Part shown: piece after piece, positions 62,943-64,000 of the stretch
Numbering within the stretch: position 1 is the first letter of the stretch
Layout: the number at the start of each line of letters is the position of its first letter
Origin: CAMFLJ01 sp963702555
Lineage (GTDB): Bacteria; Actinomycetota; Acidimicrobiia; Acidimicrobiales; Acidimicrobilacustridaceae
Reading direction: 5' to 3'
Length of the DNA: 64,000 bases
Assembly: GCA_963702555.1 (NCBI GenBank)
Contig: CAVPCW010000011.1
Coordinates: 372,001-436,000 of the forward strand
The notes under the pieces: generated by a model
Told to the model about the DNA's origin: nothing
Seen by the model: only the letters and a program-made list of their open reading frames with translations
Database searches by the model: none
Position numbers and translations under genes: made by a program

Positions 62943-63308
62943 ATGAGCGACAGCGCGAAGCAGAAGCGAGACGCCCGCATCCGGCGCCACCGCCGCGTGC
63001 GCAAGACGGTGCGCGGCACCGCCGTGCGTCCCCGCCTGGCCGTGTTCCGGTCCAACCGGCACATCAGCGCCCAGGTGATCGACGACGTGACCGGCCGCAC
63101 CCTGGCCGCCGCGTCCACCATCGAGACCGGCATCGGTGCCGACGGCACCAGCAACGCCGCCGCCGCCACCGAGGTCGGCAAGCTCCTCGCCGAGCGGGCC
63201 AAGGCCGCCGGTGTCGAGAAGGTCGTGTTCGACCGCGGTGGGAACCAGTACCACGGCCGGGTGGCCGCGGTTGCAGATGCCGCCCGAGAAGCCGGACTGG
63301 AGTTCTGA
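62943..63308 (+). CDS. rplR: 50S ribosomal protein L18
   Basis: 121 residues. KRDARIRRHRRVRKTVRGT, RPRLAVFRSNRHISAQVIDD and FDRGGNQYHGRVAAVADAAREAGLEF are the family landmarks. Binds 5S rRNA with L5. The stop overlaps the rpsE start. Confidence 0.97.
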   Translation: MSDSAKQKRDARIRRHRRVRKTVRGTAVRPRLAVFRSNRHISAQVIDDVTGRTLAAASTIETGIGADGTSNAAAATEVGKLLAERAKAAGVEKVVFDRGGNQYHGRVAAVADAAREAGLEF

Positions 63309-63872
63309 TGGCCCCCAACATCGACGCCCTCGCCCTGCGCGAGTCCCGCGTGATCAACATCAACCGCGTGGCCAAGGTGGTCAAGGGTGGCCGTCGCTTC
63401 TCCTTCACCGCTCTCGTGGTGATCGGCGACGGCGCCGGTCACGTCGGGCTCGGCTACGGCAAGGCCAAGGAGGTGCCCCTCGCCATCCAGAAGGGCACCG
63501 AGGAGGCTCGCAAGAACCTCTTCGCCGTGCCGCTGGCCGGCAGCACCGTCACCCACCCGATCATCGGCCGCATGGGTGCGGGCCGCGTGCTGCATCAAGC
63601 CCGCCGCCCCCGGCACCGGCGTCATCGCCGGTGGCGCCGCCCGTGCGATCCTCGAAGAGGCCGGCATCCACGACGTGCTCTGCAAGTCGCTCGGCTCCTC
63701 GAACCACATCAACGTCGCCCGCGCCACCATCGCCGGGCTCAAGGAGCTCAAGCGCCCCGACGAGATCGCCCGCCTGCGTGGCCTCTCGCCGGAGGAGTTC
63801 GTGCCCAAGGGCCTCCTCGAGGCCTACAAGGAGTCCGAGCGCGGGCCCCACGTCCCCACTGAGGTGGCGTGA
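63308..63872 (+). CDS. rpsE: 30S ribosomal protein S5 (one frame break)
   Basis: About 187 residues after repair. ESRVININRVAKVVKGGRRF, then GDGAGHVGLGYGKAKEVPLAI, read from ATG 63308. Near 63593 (GTGCTGCATCAAG) one extra base shifts the frame; removing it restores GAGRVLIKPAAPGTGVIAGG. The C-terminal part continues to the stop that overlaps rpmD. S5 helps shape the mRNA entry and decoding fidelity. Confidence 0.95.
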
Positions 63873-64000
63873 TGAGCGAGCTCAAGGTCACCCAGGTCAA
63901 GTCGGCCATCGGCACCAAGCCCAAGACCCGCGGCACGCTGCGGGCCCTCGGCCTGCGTGGCATCGGCAAGACCAACACCCTTCCCGACCGTCCCGAGATC
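63872..64000 (+). CDS. rpmD: 50S ribosomal protein L30 (3' partial)
   Basis: First 43 codons up to the right edge. SELKVTQVKSAIGTKPKTRG and LRALGLRGIGKTNTLPD are typical for L30. The ATG overlaps the rpsE stop. rplO and secY would be expected next, outside the window. Confidence 0.95.
   Translation, partial: MSELKVTQVKSAIGTKPKTRGTLRALGLRGIGKTNTLPDRPEI

Overview
High-GC (about 70%) actinobacterial chromosome segment. Actinobacterial -10 hexamers of the TAnnnT type, GC-only hairpins without T-tracts, a Mycobacterium-like NuoD in the first nuo cluster, zinc-type S14, and the order tRNA-Thr, tRNA-Met, tuf, rpmG, tRNA-Trp, secE, nusG point to Actinobacteria. Class Acidimicrobiia is my best guess (inference, not proven here). 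There is no sign of phage, IS elements, CRISPR or plasmid functions. It is a housekeeping region.

Region 1 (1-25743) is respiratory. A first complex I cluster, cut at the left edge, runs nuoD(partial)-E-F-G-H-I-J-K-L-M-N (1-13967). Directly behind it, on the same strand, a second independent cluster runs nuoA-B-C-D-H-I-J-K-L-M-N (14100-24599). The second cluster has no nuoE, nuoF or nuoG, so it encodes an 11-subunit complex I without the NADH-oxidising module and with an unknown electron donor. It is followed at once by a MidA/NDUFAF7-family methyltransferase (24624-25743), a complex I assembly factor family.

Region 2 (25817-32737) is mixed: acetyl-CoA synthetase, a HAD-like hydrolase, YajQ, a PAS-PAS-GGDEF-EAL c-di-GMP protein, tRNA-Tyr, an SGNH/DUF459 hydrolase and a GNAT acetyltransferase.

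Region 3 (32846-52752) is information processing: tRNA-Thr, tRNA-Met, tuf copy 1, rpmG, an ECF sigma/anti-sigma pair, tRNA-Trp, secE, nusG, rplK-A, rplJ-L, rpoB-C, rpsL-G, fusA, tuf copy 2 and rpsJ. Putative promoters were read by eye before tRNA-Thr, rplJ, rpoB, rpsL and rplC.

Region 4 (52802-54990) is a three-gene insertion that separates rpsJ from the rest of the S10 operon: a SpoIIAA-like/DUF2510 protein, a small secreted protein and a short-chain dehydrogenase. Region 5 (55015-64000) is the S10-spc operon from rplC to rpmD, cut at the right edge.

Data-quality point: eleven genes (nuoE, nuoF, nuoJ2, nuoL2, midA, nusG, rpoB, rpoC, rpsG, rpsH, rpsE) are interrupted by 17 frame breaks. Every one reads as a single extra base. 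Many of these genes are essential, so I treat the breaks as sequence errors and give each gene as one feature spanning the breaks.
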